64,000 nucleotides of DNA from Gp13-AA77 sp035946735 (GTDB taxonomy: Bacteria; Acidobacteriota; Terriglobia; UBA7540), in contig DASYYZ010000004.1 of the NCBI GenBank assembly GCA_035946735.1, positions 1 through 64,000 of the forward strand, given 5' to 3'. The notes under the pieces are model-generated. The model made no database searches. It was not told where the DNA came from and saw nothing but the letters and a program-made list of their open reading frames with translations. Numbering within the stretch: the stretch's first letter is position 1; each line of letters starts with the position of its first letter. Position numbers and translations under genes: made by a program. Positions 51,904-61,227 of this stretch are shown piece by piece.

Positions 51904-54786
51904 TTGAGGCTGGAACGCGAAATCGACACCCGCCGCGGAGTCGATTTTCAGCTAACATGGGGCAGAGAGCTATCAGCCTTGATAATCGGAGACTTTTTGA
52001 TTCTACCGCTGCTTTCCCTGCTTGCAGGCGCTTGCTATTTTGCGGCCGATGATGGTGCCTCAGGATCGCGCTGGCACAGGGCGATTGAAGCCGGTCATCG
52101 CGCCTACAATGAGGGCCGCTACGCCGAGGCTGAGAAAGAATATCGGATCGCTCTCGAGGAAGCCAGGACGTTCAAGCCGGGTGATCCTCGCCTTCCATTG
52201 ACCCTCAACGATCTCGGCGAGGCTTGCCGCATCCAGGGAAAATTCGAGCAGGCTGAGCCGCTCCTCGTCGAAGCCCTCACCTTCTACAAAGAGTACTCGG
52301 GCGGCGATGATCTGAGCGTGGCGCAACCTTTGAACAATCTGGCTGCGTTGTTCGCCGCGCAAGGACGGTTGACCGAGGCGGTTCCGATCTACCGTCAGGC
52401 CATTGAAATTGAGGAAGAGTCACTAGGCCGCGAGCACCCGGTGGTAGCCACGAGCCTTAACAATCTCGCCCTCGTATATCGGATACAGGGAGAGTACGCC
52501 GAAGCCTTGCCGCTGCTCACGCGAGCCTTGCGTATCGGGATTGCGAGCACGGGCCAGGAACATCCTCACGTGGCGACTGCTTTCAATAATTTGGCCAGCG
52601 TTTGTTTCGCGCTGGGCCGTCGGGACGAGGCTGAGACATTTTTCAAACAGGCCCTTGCCATCAAGCAGCGAACGCTGGGAGCGTTTCATCCCGAGGTGGC
52701 GGTTATCCTTGAAAATCTCGGAGAGCTAAACCTGTGCCAAGACCGTGCAGAGGACGCAGAGAATCTGTTTCGGCGCTCGCGCGCGATCGAAGCCTGCCTC
52801 AGCGCCGGGAAGTCTGACGCTGAACGCGACGGCTTGGCTGCCGAGGCCCTCCATGGAGTGCTGGCTGACATCGCGATCCAGGACATTTCCGAAACGCTGA
52901 AGGGGATAAACCAAGCGATGCTCAAGTCCCGCCAGGAACGGCCAGGGCTTCGCTACGGAAAGCGGGATGGTTTCGAGGCTGTACTGGCGGATATTGCCAC
53001 GGCCGAAGAATCAGTGCCGGCGGGCGGCAACGGCGCCGGATTCGAGGCGGCGAACCCGCCCGCGATCCCTTTGCCCACGGTCGAAGATAACGCGAACGGC
53101 GAAGAGGCCCCTCTTCCATCAGGGCGCGAAGGAAAGAAATGGGAGCCTGAAAGTGAGTCCCCGGAACCAATGTCGAGGATCGAAGCTGATGTGCCGGAAC
53201 CCGACGTTTCCGGAATCCCGAACTTCGAGCCAGCCGTGTCGAGCCCGGTTGGCGCCGGGAGCGAGTTGCTGGCCGTTTCGGAGTCCCCGGCGTTGGCTCC
53301 ATCCGAACCGATGGCTGAGGCTGGAGAAGTGACGCGAAGCCTGCCTCCGGAAATCAGTCTACCCGCACCGCCCTTGGAAGCGGTTTTCGGCGAGTCTCCG
53401 GGATTGTCGCCCGCCGAATCGCCGCTGTTAGAACCCGGATGGACGGCGGGCGAGACCGCCGCAGCGGGCGAATCCATTGCCGAGGCTTCCATTGCGGAGG
53501 CACCGCTGCTGCGGCCTACGGCTCCTCGAGCGTCTCGGAATGATCTTCCGCTGGTTACTAGCGGTCCGCTATCGTCCGCGTCGCCTGATCTCCTGGTAGC
53601 CGCTGCGGAAGGTTCAGGCGTTGCGGTCAGGCCGGCGGATACTCTGCCCTTGACCCAGCCTGCGGAGCCGGAAGGGACTTCGATTGACGACGGCGGCCTC
53701 GAAGCGGAGTTGCGATCGTGGATTGTTGCGCGCGAGGCAGACCTCGGCGGGAACCATCCCGAATTGATTCCAAAGCTCAATCAGCTGGCTTTGGTCTGCT
53801 CCGTGAAGGGCCGGCTAGAGGAGGCCGAGCAGGTCCATCGGCGTGTCCTTGATATCAGAGAGTCGCAATTTGGGCGACAGCACCCGTCTCTAGTTCCGAC
53901 GATTGAGCGGCTCGCCGGGATCCTCTATGAGCTGAGCCGGTATGCGGAGTCTGAATTGTGCTGGAGGCGAATCCTGGAACTGGATGAAGGACGCTTCGGT
54001 CCGGAGCACTCCGCGGTGGCTGTGGACTTGGGAAAGATCGCTGAGAGCGCGCAGGCGCAGGCTAAACTGGAGGAAGCACGGGGCTGGTACGAGCGATCCC
54101 TCGCGATCTGGCAGGAAAACGAGGGGGCGGAGTGCCCAGAAGTGGGACGGACTCTGGAAAAGATGGCGCTTCTCGATAGGACGATGGGCGATCGTGAAAA
54201 AGCGGCTGAACGGCTGCGACAGTCTCTGGAGATCAACGAGAGGGTTTTTGGCGAAGGGCATCCCGCCCTGGCCTCAGGCTTGAATGGCCTCGCGGCTCTG
54301 TATAGCGAAGATCGAAAAGTGGCCCAGGCAGAGACTCTGCTCCGGCTGGCGGTTGAGATCCAGGATGGCGCCGTCGGACCGGGCCACCTGAGCCTGGCTC
54401 ATACCCTGAACAACCTGGCAGCGCTCTACGCCAGTCAAGGCCAGTACGGCGAAGCCGAGTCCCTCTTCCTGCGGGCTCTGGGGATCAAGAAGGAAGCCTG
54501 GGGAGACCATCACCCCGGCTTGGCGAACACGTTAGAGAACCTGGCCATTCTCTATGAAAGCCACCAGCGTTATGACTTGGCCGAGGAGTTTTTCCGGCGG
54601 GCCCTGGACGAGCTGGAACGGGCCCTGGGCCGTGAGCATGGCAGCCTCGTGCCGAGCCTCGGCCACTACGCCAGCTTCTTGCGAAAAGTCGGAAGGGGCG
54701 ACGAAGCTCGTCGGCTCGAAAGGCGCGCGCGCGCCATTCGCAGCGCGGCGGAGAAGCCTAAACTCGCGGCGAATCGCCTAGGCTAG
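51904..54786 (+). CDS. Large TPR protein with two repeat blocks (960 aa)
   Basis: The frame starts at a TTG with a short polar lead and one hydrophobic segment (ALIIGDFLILPLLSLLAGACYFA, about 26-48), suggesting a membrane anchor or uncleaved signal. Block one (about 58-310) has five or more 42-residue TPRs of the kinesin-light-chain type: 'HPxVATSLNNLALVYRIQGEYAEALPLLTRALRI'. A linker of ~270 residues (about 330-600) is rich in Pro, Glu, Ser and Ala. Block two (about 605-935) has seven or so similar TPRs. These repeats serve protein binding, and partners are unknown. The gene stands alone and ends at an 18-bp palindrome. Confidence 0.85.
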   Translation: MRLEREIDTRRGVDFQLTWGRELSALIIGDFLILPLLSLLAGACYFAADDGASGSRWHRAIEAGHRAYNEGRYAEAEKEYRIALEEARTFKPGDPRLPLTLNDLGEACRIQGKFEQAEPLLVEALTFYKEYSGGDDLSVAQPLNNLAALFAAQGRLTEAVPIYRQAIEIEEESLGREHPVVATSLNNLALVYRIQGEYAEALPLLTRALRIGIASTGQEHPHVATAFNNLASVCFALGRRDEAETFFKQALAIKQRTLGAFHPEVAVILENLGELNLCQDRAEDAENLFRRSRAIEACLSAGKSDAERDGLAAEALHGVLADIAIQDISETLKGINQAMLKSRQERPGLRYGKRDGFEAVLADIATAEESVPAGGNGAGFEAANPPAIPLPTVEDNANGEEAPLPSGREGKKWEPESESPEPMSRIEADVPEPDVSGIPNFEPAVSSPVGAGSELLAVSESPALAPSEPMAEAGEVTRSLPPEISLPAPPLEAVFGESPGLSPAESPLLEPGWTAGETAAAGESIAEASIAEAPLLRPTAPRASRNDLPLVTSGPLSSASPDLLVAAAEGSGVAVRPADTLPLTQPAEPEGTSIDDGGLEAELRSWIVAREADLGGNHPELIPKLNQLALVCSVKGRLEEAEQVHRRVLDIRESQFGRQHPSLVPTIERLAGILYELSRYAESELCWRRILELDEGRFGPEHSAVAVDLGKIAESAQAQAKLEEARGWYERSLAIWQENEGAECPEVGRTLEKMALLDRTMGDREKAAERLRQSLEINERVFGEGHPALASGLNGLAALYSEDRKVAQAETLLRLAVEIQDGAVGPGHLSLAHTLNNLAALYASQGQYGEAESLFLRALGIKKEAWGDHHPGLANTLENLAILYESHQRYDLAEEFFRRALDELERALGREHGSLVPSLGHYASFLRKVGRGDEARRLERRARAIRSAAEKPKLAANRLG

Positions 54787-54850
54787 ACTAGTCTAGCCGT
54801 TTGTTGAAAGACGATTGGGCACCTTGCCAGAGAACACGGCTTGAGCCGTG
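54781..54850. terminator. Palindromes between the convergent TPR and GloVer 3 genes
   Basis: A perfect 18-bp palindrome GGCTAGACTAGTCTAGCC (54781-54798) includes the TPR stop codon. CACGGCT-TG-AGCCGTG (54835-54850) follows. They lie between two converging genes and may act as a two-way terminator, although T runs are lacking. Confidence 0.4.
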
Positions 54851-54920
54851 CCGCCCGCGGCACTTCCCCATTGTCACCGGCGGGGAAGGAACCGCGGGTC
54901 GGGTTTCAGCACAAAGCCTG

Positions 54921-56168
54921 CTACCGTGGCGGCAAGCCGGCGTTCAGGCTGAATACCGTGCCGTCGCCGAAATGGTTCTTCGGGGCCTTGCCGTAAGAAT
55001 AGGTGGATCCCCACAGTATCCCGTTTGGCGCTTGGATGAGCCCGGCTGGATAAGCGCCCACGGCTGCAGTCGAGGAGAACGGAGAGAGCGTCTGAATCAG
55101 GCTCCCGTCGGAAGGCGAAAGCGTGATGACGTCTCCGTAGCCTTCGCCGCTGCTGCCGTTAAGATTGGCGACCCAGAGGTTGCCATCACTGGCGGACAGC
55201 ATCGTTTGGGGGCTGCCAGCCCCTTCAAGGGTGGTGTAGAAGGGGAAAAGCTGCAGATTGGTGCCGTCCGGATCCACCTCAACGACACCCGCACCGGAGA
55301 CGCCGTAAATGCCGTACACACCGTAAAGGTTGCCGTTCGGGCCGAAAGTCATAAGGGACCCGGAGGACGGCAGGCCGTTAAACTCCGGGAAATTCAACGC
55401 CACCGCTGTCAAATTTCCAGTGGCTTCCGTGTAGTGGAACAACATCTCGCCGAGCGATCCAAACGAATCACCGTAGAAAGTGCCGTCCGAGGCCAAAATG
55501 AGACCCGAGGGGCTTTCGCCGGTGGTCGAGAAATTGAAATTGGAGACGACCTCGAAAGCACCGGATGATGGAGTCACGCGAAAAATCGTGCCGTAGCCCC
55601 CGGTCCCTCCGGAGAAACTCGTGCCGTACAAATTACCGTCGGTTCCCACCACCAAGCCGCTCACGGACTCGCCTCCGTCGGCGCAGTTCGCCTCGGAGCA
55701 GAATTTGTGGAGCACTTGAAACCCGGATCCATTTGCGTTCACCCGATACAGCACGCCATAGCCACAGTAGCCATTGCAGCCATCGATTCCGCCAAAGAGC
55801 GTCGTACCGTAGATCTTGCCATCGGGCCCTTGGCGAAGCAGGCCCGGGAGGTTGCCCTCCGGGTACGTCTCAGTCGTTCCCGCGCCGAACGTGTGCAGCA
55901 GTGTAAATTTCCCGGCAGGCGTGAGCGAATACACTGTTCCGCCGGTGGGCGATGAGCTTCCTTCCATAGAATCCTGGGCGGAGCCGTAGAAATTGCCATC
56001 GGACCCGAGGCTGAGCGCCCCGGCCCTGCCGCCGTCGGGACACGGCCCGGTCCTCTGGAATTGGCTGCCATCGCAGGTTAAGGTGTAAAGAGCGGCGAAC
56101 TGTGGGCCAGCGGCATACGCGGAGCCAGCCAGCAAAGCGAAAAGGACAACCAGCGTGATCTTTTTCAT
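54921..56168 (-). CDS. Secreted GloVer-type repeat protein 3
   Basis: This 415-aa exported protein has a signal peptide (ITLVVLFALLAGSAYAAG). Seven repeat units follow, three close to the consensus (DGNFYGSA, DGKIYGTTLFGG, DGNLYGTSFSGG) and four diverged (DGTFYGDS, NGNLYGVYG, DGNLWVANLNG, NGILWGSTYSYG). It ends GDGTVFSLNAGLPPR and, unlike the other two, has no IPT/TIG domain. It also lacks the upstream element of genes 1 and 2. The ATG at 56168 begins the signal peptide, and the frame is open to 56216. Confidence 0.82.
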   Translation of the reverse strand: MKKITLVVLFALLAGSAYAAGPQFAALYTLTCDGSQFQRTGPCPDGGRAGALSLGSDGNFYGSAQDSMEGSSSPTGGTVYSLTPAGKFTLLHTFGAGTTETYPEGNLPGLLRQGPDGKIYGTTLFGGIDGCNGYCGYGVLYRVNANGSGFQVLHKFCSEANCADGGESVSGLVVGTDGNLYGTSFSGGTGGYGTIFRVTPSSGAFEVVSNFNFSTTGESPSGLILASDGTFYGDSFGSLGEMLFHYTEATGNLTAVALNFPEFNGLPSSGSLMTFGPNGNLYGVYGIYGVSGAGVVEVDPDGTNLQLFPFYTTLEGAGSPQTMLSASDGNLWVANLNGSSGEGYGDVITLSPSDGSLIQTLSPFSSTAAVGAYPAGLIQAPNGILWGSTYSYGKAPKNHFGDGTVFSLNAGLPPR

Positions 56169-56577
56169 TGTGAGTACATTCCTCTTGACCGCAAGATTTG
56201 TGCAGAAGCTGTGCACTGCCGATTTTTACTCCAGGCGCGAAATGCACGTGTCATAAGAATGTAAACATTTAAGTCATATGCCCTTGAAACCGCCGCCGAG
56301 CGCACAGTGGTCTCCGCCCGGCCTGATTCGGAATGTCCGGCGATAGTGAGGCCGACGTCTTTTCCGTGAAACTACAGGAAGCCGAGGGTCGCTATTGTCA
56401 GTGAACTGCGGGACCATGACGTTATCATCCGTCACGAGCGTGACGAAATTGTCGGCCTGACCGTATTGCACGCGGGCAAGCCCTGGAGAAGGCGAGCCCC
56501 GCGTCAAGCCAGGGTCGAAAATCCCGGCGCTCACGTCGCAGCTTCGACTCGAGAGCCGAGGCTCCGGAGTTCCCGGA

Positions 56578-56907
56578 TCATTCTCGCAGCGCGCCTTTGC
56601 TTCGACTTTGTGCTGACAGCCGGGTCTCGTTCCTCGTAACGGATTCCCTGTCGCAGAACTTCCCGATGAGACGACACTGCCAATGGGCAACCGCCCCGAG
56701 GGTTGGTGGGTGCCCGAGACGCGGTAGCGTGCGGCGGTAGACAATCGCGAAGATACTTCCTTTGGCCTTGACTGCGGCGTTGGCAGTCTGGTTGAGAATG
56801 CGCCGCATCTGGCGGTTGCCCTTTGGAGACCGGTGGCCGTAGTTCACTCCCGCGCTTGGGTTATCGCCGGGACAGGCGCCAACCCAGGAGGCAAGTTGCT
56901 TGGCCGA
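56578..56907 (-). mobile_element. IS110-family transposase remnant
   Basis: The minus strand encodes the C-terminal part of an IS110-type transposase: QLASWVGACPGDNPSAG, then HRSPKGNRQMRRILNQTANAAVKAKG and YRRTLPRLGHPPTLGAVAHWQCRLI. This is the conserved 'GNRQMRR.LNQAANAA' block with the Transposase_20 region. The N-terminal catalytic (RuvC-like) part is missing, cut off where the selA-like sequence begins. It is not active. Confidence 0.85.
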
Positions 56908-56940
56908 AGGAAAGGGCGAAGCAGGATCTCGTCAACTGCG
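56908..56940. repeat. 33-nt fragment nearly identical to selA
   Basis: Thirty-two of 33 positions match selA at 4867-4899, in the same orientation. On the minus strand both encode AVDEILLRPF. It abuts the IS110 transposase remnant directly. Confidence 0.85.
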
Positions 56941-56992
56941 CACCGTGACTCGTGACCCACCGTAACCCTCCTCATCCCTACTCGCCGACTCG

Positions 56993-57050
56993 GGTTACAT
57001 GTTAAATGGCGCGATCACTCCCCCTCTGGTTACATTTTAGATGGCCCGAT
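56993..57050. repeat. Tandem IS-end-like repeats
   Basis: Two 23-nt repeats start at 56993 and 57028 with a 35-nt period, both of the form GGTTACAT.TTA.ATGGC.C.. ending in CGAT, with four differences. Such spaced repeats resemble the multiple terminal repeats of IS21-type elements. No transposase for such an element is present. Confidence 0.5.
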
Positions 57051-57143
57051 ACGGATGATTGACAATCTGGAGTCTGGGAAGTAGAATTCAGACCGCCAGA
57101 CGACTATGGGAAAGTGTGCTCGTCGAGGCTGATTTTCAGGGAA

Positions 57144-58589
57144 ATGAAGATGCCGCGTCCTGAGCGCTTCAGGCACCCCACGGGCCGTGGGATCAGCTCT
57201 CTGCTGATGATCGCCGCGGGCATGACCGCTGCACTCGTTGCCAACCGAACGGCGACCGCCGCCCCGAATCCGGACCCCAAACCGGACGCGAGTCCGGTGA
57301 GCTACTTCAAGGATGTCCGTCCCATCGTGCGCGAGCAGTGTGCCGGCTGCCACCAGCCTTCGGTCAAGCAGGGCGATCTCACGTTAACTACGTACGAAGG
57401 GTTCATGGCAGGCGGCGCCAAGGGCAAGGTGGTAAAGCCCGGCGAGCCCGATCAAAGCCTGGTGATCGGCTACCTCACGGGCAAGGAAAAGCCTCAGATG
57501 CCGTTCGGCCAGACGCCCCTTTCCGCCGCCCAGATTGACCTGTTTCGCAACTGGATCCGCGACGGCGCCAAAGACGACACCCCGGCTGAAGCCCGCAGCA
57601 TTGTTCAGCCGGGGAAGCCGGCGGCTTATCACGCCGCGCCGGTGATTACCGCGCTAGCCTACTCGCCCGATGGCAGCCTGCTCGCAGTCTCCGGTTACCG
57701 CGAGGTGCTGCTACACAAAGGCGACGGCTCGGGCCTGGTGGCCCGGCTGGCCGGCATCTCGGACAAGACCACCTCGCTTGCTTTCTCCGCCGACGGATCG
57801 GCGTTGGCCGCGGTGGGCGGCACGCCCGCTACTTTCGGCGAAGTGGAGCTGTGGGACGTCCCCAAGCGCAAGCTTCTGCGCTCCCTTCAGCTCACCGATG
57901 ACACCTTGTTCGGCGCATCGTTTTCGCCCGATGGCTCGAAACTGGCCTTCGGCGGTACGGACAACACCATTCACGTTATTGAGGTCGCGACCGGGAAAGA
58001 GTTGCTGGCGGTGAAACAGCACGACGGCTGGGTTTTCTCGACCGTCTTCTCACAGGACGGCAGCCAGATCGTCTCGGTCAGCCGGGACGGAGCCGCCAAG
58101 CTCACCAACGTGGCGGGCGGCGTCTTCATTGAGAACATCAACCAGGTGAAAGGTGAGCTTGTGACTGTGGCGCGCCAGCCGAAGCGCGATGTGGTACTTG
58201 TGGGCGGAGAAGATGGCGTGCCGCGCCTCTACATGATGCATCGCCCGAAATCGCTCGTGATTGGAGACACTTCTACCCTGGTCCGCGAGTTCGAAAAGCA
58301 GGACGGACCCGTGGTTTCGGTGGCGTTCAGTCCCGACGGCCAGTGGATCGCTGTAGGTGGCTCGACAGACCAGGTGCAGGTCTACAAGACTGACACCGGC
58401 GAGCGCGTGGCGGCTTTCAAAGGCCACGAGGGCGGCATTTACACCGTGGTTTTTGCGCCCGCCGGCGGATACATGGCGGCGGCGGGATTCGACGGCACGG
58501 TGCGGATCTACGACGTCAAAGCCGGGAACCTAGCCAAAGCTTTCATCCCGGTGCCGATCGAGAAGGAAACCACCGTCTCATTGAAGTAG
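57144..58589 (+). CDS. PSCyt1 c-type cytochrome domain / WD40 repeat protein
   Basis: This 481-aa exported protein has a signal peptide (ISSLLMIAAGMTAALVANRTATAA). A planctomycete-type cytochrome C domain (PSCyt1) follows, with haem motif CAGCH and distal MPFGQTPLSAAQIDLFRNWIRDGA. A WD40 beta-propeller begins near residue 170: ALAYSPDGSLLAVSG, SLAFSADGSALAAVGG, ASFSPDGSKLAFGG, VAFSPDGQWIAVGG, VVFAPAGGYMAAAG. The ATG at 57144 is preferred over GTG at 57114. It is first in a four-gene operon with PPC, DUF1549/1553 and DUF1501 proteins, a set usually linked to secreted, haem-containing complexes of unknown substrate. Confidence 0.88.
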   Translation: MKMPRPERFRHPTGRGISSLLMIAAGMTAALVANRTATAAPNPDPKPDASPVSYFKDVRPIVREQCAGCHQPSVKQGDLTLTTYEGFMAGGAKGKVVKPGEPDQSLVIGYLTGKEKPQMPFGQTPLSAAQIDLFRNWIRDGAKDDTPAEARSIVQPGKPAAYHAAPVITALAYSPDGSLLAVSGYREVLLHKGDGSGLVARLAGISDKTTSLAFSADGSALAAVGGTPATFGEVELWDVPKRKLLRSLQLTDDTLFGASFSPDGSKLAFGGTDNTIHVIEVATGKELLAVKQHDGWVFSTVFSQDGSQIVSVSRDGAAKLTNVAGGVFIENINQVKGELVTVARQPKRDVVLVGGEDGVPRLYMMHRPKSLVIGDTSTLVREFEKQDGPVVSVAFSPDGQWIAVGGSTDQVQVYKTDTGERVAAFKGHEGGIYTVVFAPAGGYMAAAGFDGTVRIYDVKAGNLAKAFIPVPIEKETTVSLK

Positions 58590-58637
58590 AGCGTGAGATT
58601 GACGGCCTAGCGCTAGCTCAAAGAAGGCCACGTTGCC

Positions 58638-61151
58638 ATGATTGAGGGGGAGCGAACAACGCCGCCATTCAATGGTCCGTCGAATATTCGGCGGCCATAT
58701 CCGCGTAGCATTGACTTCAAACCTCCCCTTCGTTCGATCCTCATTTCGTACATCAATCGAGGACTGAGGCCTGGTTTGCTCCTGCTTCTGGCAGTGACCG
58801 CGGTTCGGCCGCTCGCCGCCGTTGAGCCCTACCTTACCTCCGTCGAGCCTCGTGGGGGCCAGCGCGGTAAAGTCTTCACTCTGACGCTTAAGGGTGAAGG
58901 CCTCGCGACCGGCGCCGATCTCATCACAACTGTGCCGGGTACGGTTTCCAAGCTGGCATCGCCCCGAGACGTCGAGACGCCCGGCACTGCGCTCTCCTAC
59001 CTGATTCAAATCCCCAAGGACGCTCCGGCCGGCGCGTATCCCTTGCGCGTGCGCACGGCGGACGGCATTTCCAATGTGCTGATCTTCACCGTCAGCGACC
59101 TGCCCGAAATTAACGAGAAAGAGCCCAACGACTCGATCGCGTTGGCACAGCCGCTTGCCGTCCCCATCGCGGTCAGTGGCACCCTCAAGGGGCCTGACCA
59201 AGACTTCTTCAGCATTACCGTCACCGCCCGTCAGCGGCTGGTGATCGAGGTGGAGGCCCGTCGCATCGGATCCGCGATGGACCCGATGCTCGAAGTCTAC
59301 GATTCCTCCGGCCGTGAGATCGCGGCGAACGATGACGCCCCGGGCCTGGGGGTGGACTCGCGCCTCGACCTGACGTTTCCCAAAGCGGGAAAGTACTATG
59401 TGGCGGTGCACGATTCCAAGTTCAGCGAGCAGGCGGAAAATTTCTACCGGCTGAAGATCGGTTCCTGGCCCTACGCCGACGGAATCTTTCCGCTGGGCTG
59501 GCAGCGCGGCAAGAGCGTCGCCGTGACCCTGTTCGGCGGAAGCCTCGCCGCGCCGGTTGTGGTTCACCCTGACCTGAACGTTCGGGCAGGGCGGAACACG
59601 GTCGCGGTGAATCTTCCCGGTTCGGGACCCGCCGGCAGCCTGCCTTTTCAGTTCCGCGTCGGCGATCTTCCTGAGACGCTGGCCGAAGCTCAGGGATCGG
59701 CTGGAGAACTGGCGCCGTCGACTGTAGTAAACGGACGCATTTTGAAGCCCGGCCAGATTGACCGTTACAAACTCAAGGTCGCGCCGGGCGAGAAGTGGAT
59801 CCTCGATCTGCAATCGGCAACGCTGGGCACTTCACTGCTGTACGGATCGTTGGCCGTCTCCGACGCGCAGGGCAGGAAACTGGAGACGAAGGATGTGAAC
59901 GGCGGCGCCGATCCCAAACTCGCTGTCACCGTGCCGGATAAGGTCAGTGAGATTACGCTGGCGGTGAGCGACCTGCGCGGCCAGGGCGGACCGGCGTACG
60001 GCTACCGGCTGTCCGCCCGGCAGGAAGCGGGAGACTACACGCTGAAACTGCTCACGCCCTACGTGAATGTTCCGGCGCGCGGCACGGCGGCGATCAAGGT
60101 GATTGCCGAGCGGCACGGTTACGACGGCCCCATCCGGCTGAGCATCCCCGACCTGCCAACGGATTTCGTCCTTGCGGGCGGAAACATCGCGGCCGAAGTG
60201 TTTGACTACGAGGGGAAGCGCGAGCCTGCCACGGTGGGTTACCTCACGCTAACCGCCAAGCCGGACGCGAAGCCGCCCGCCGCCGACCTGACGGTTTGGG
60301 GCGAGGGTGGAACAGCGGATCATCCCATTCGCCGGCGGGCGGCGGGGCCAGGGCTGATCTTCACCGTCAGCGGCGAGGAGATGACCAACCTCACCGGCGA
60401 TGCCATTCCCACCAAGCCGACCACCTATCCGTGGCTCGGGATCGAGCTGCCCGTCGCGATCGGCGCATCGGTGCCTGCCGCGCTCGAAGTGGTGGACCAC
60501 AGCATTCGCGCCGTGCAGGGCATGGACTATCCGGTGGCTTACAAGGTGGTGAAGCAAGGTACCGGAATCGTGACCAAAGACGTGGGGGGCATGCCACTGC
60601 CTACCATCAAGGACCTCGGCATCGAGAACAAGCATGAGCTAAAAGGAGTGGAGGAGGGCAAGCTCGTGCTGGGTTCGTCGCTCGACACGCCGCTGGTGAA
60701 GTACGACCTGGTGCCGACCGCAACCCTTGAAGTGAACGGCAAAGAGCAGATGATCGTGGCTCCGGCGGTGAGCGTGGAGCTGGTGCGCCCTTATGTCCTC
60801 GAGCTCAAGTCGCAGCGCCTGGAGCTGAGGGCCGGCGGCAAAGTGGATCTGGCCGGCGTCATTCGCCGCGAGCCGGTTTTTACGGGCGCGGTGAAGATCA
60901 ACCTGGGCGATCCGCCTGACAATGTAACGTGCGCCCCGGTCGAGATCCCGAACGAGAAGTCTGAGTTCAGCCTGTCGTGCGAGGCGGCGGCGGGCGCCCA
61001 GGACGGTGATTTTGAAGTACACTTGGTCTCGTCCGCGACTATCCCCGGGCGCACGGACAAGAGGGAATACTCGTTTCCGCCGGTTTCGGCAAGGATGATC
61101 ATCGCGGAGAAGAAAGTGGCTCAGGCCGCCGCGGGTGGCGGCACTCGTTAG
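58638..61151 (+). CDS. Secreted PPC-domain protein (837 aa)
   Basis: This is an exported protein with an unusually long N-terminus before the signal-like segment (GLRPGLLLLLAVTAVRPLAA, about 43-62). IPT-like N-terminal strands follow (SVEPRGGQRGKVFTLTLKGEGL). Bacterial pre-peptidase C-terminal (PPC) domains come next: EKEPNDSIALAQPLAVPIAVSGTLKGPDQDFFSITV, MDPMLEVYDSSGREIAANDDAPGLGVDSRLDLTFPKAGKYYVAVHD, and a second copy around residue 360-480. The rest is beta-rich and unassigned. It has no protease domain. The downstream gene's true start lies 76 nt after its stop. Confidence 0.85.
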   Translation: MIEGERTTPPFNGPSNIRRPYPRSIDFKPPLRSILISYINRGLRPGLLLLLAVTAVRPLAAVEPYLTSVEPRGGQRGKVFTLTLKGEGLATGADLITTVPGTVSKLASPRDVETPGTALSYLIQIPKDAPAGAYPLRVRTADGISNVLIFTVSDLPEINEKEPNDSIALAQPLAVPIAVSGTLKGPDQDFFSITVTARQRLVIEVEARRIGSAMDPMLEVYDSSGREIAANDDAPGLGVDSRLDLTFPKAGKYYVAVHDSKFSEQAENFYRLKIGSWPYADGIFPLGWQRGKSVAVTLFGGSLAAPVVVHPDLNVRAGRNTVAVNLPGSGPAGSLPFQFRVGDLPETLAEAQGSAGELAPSTVVNGRILKPGQIDRYKLKVAPGEKWILDLQSATLGTSLLYGSLAVSDAQGRKLETKDVNGGADPKLAVTVPDKVSEITLAVSDLRGQGGPAYGYRLSARQEAGDYTLKLLTPYVNVPARGTAAIKVIAERHGYDGPIRLSIPDLPTDFVLAGGNIAAEVFDYEGKREPATVGYLTLTAKPDAKPPAADLTVWGEGGTADHPIRRRAAGPGLIFTVSGEEMTNLTGDAIPTKPTTYPWLGIELPVAIGASVPAALEVVDHSIRAVQGMDYPVAYKVVKQGTGIVTKDVGGMPLPTIKDLGIENKHELKGVEEGKLVLGSSLDTPLVKYDLVPTATLEVNGKEQMIVAPAVSVELVRPYVLELKSQRLELRAGGKVDLAGVIRREPVFTGAVKINLGDPPDNVTCAPVEIPNEKSEFSLSCEAAAGAQDGDFEVHLVSSATIPGRTDKREYSFPPVSARMIIAEKKVAQAAAGGGTR

Positions 61152-61227
61152 ACCGGCGCTGAATCACATCACGAACAGCAACGAGAACAAAGAGGAAGAT
61201 CATTCAGCTCGCGAGCGAGGTTTCACG

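Larger units (their letters stand above)
56169..57143. other. Mobile-element debris region
   Basis: This 975-nt non-coding stretch contains a hairpin CGTCACG-AG-CGTGACG (56430-56445), an IS110 transposase remnant (56578-56907), a selA-like 33-mer (56908-56940) and two tandem IS-end-like repeats (56993-57050). An open frame at 56274-56744 on the minus strand encodes nothing I recognise. Confidence 0.6.

Noticed and set aside
56274..56744. 156-codon minus-strand open frame
   Set aside because: No ribosome binding site and no recognisable sequence. It overlaps the IS110 remnant and a hairpin.
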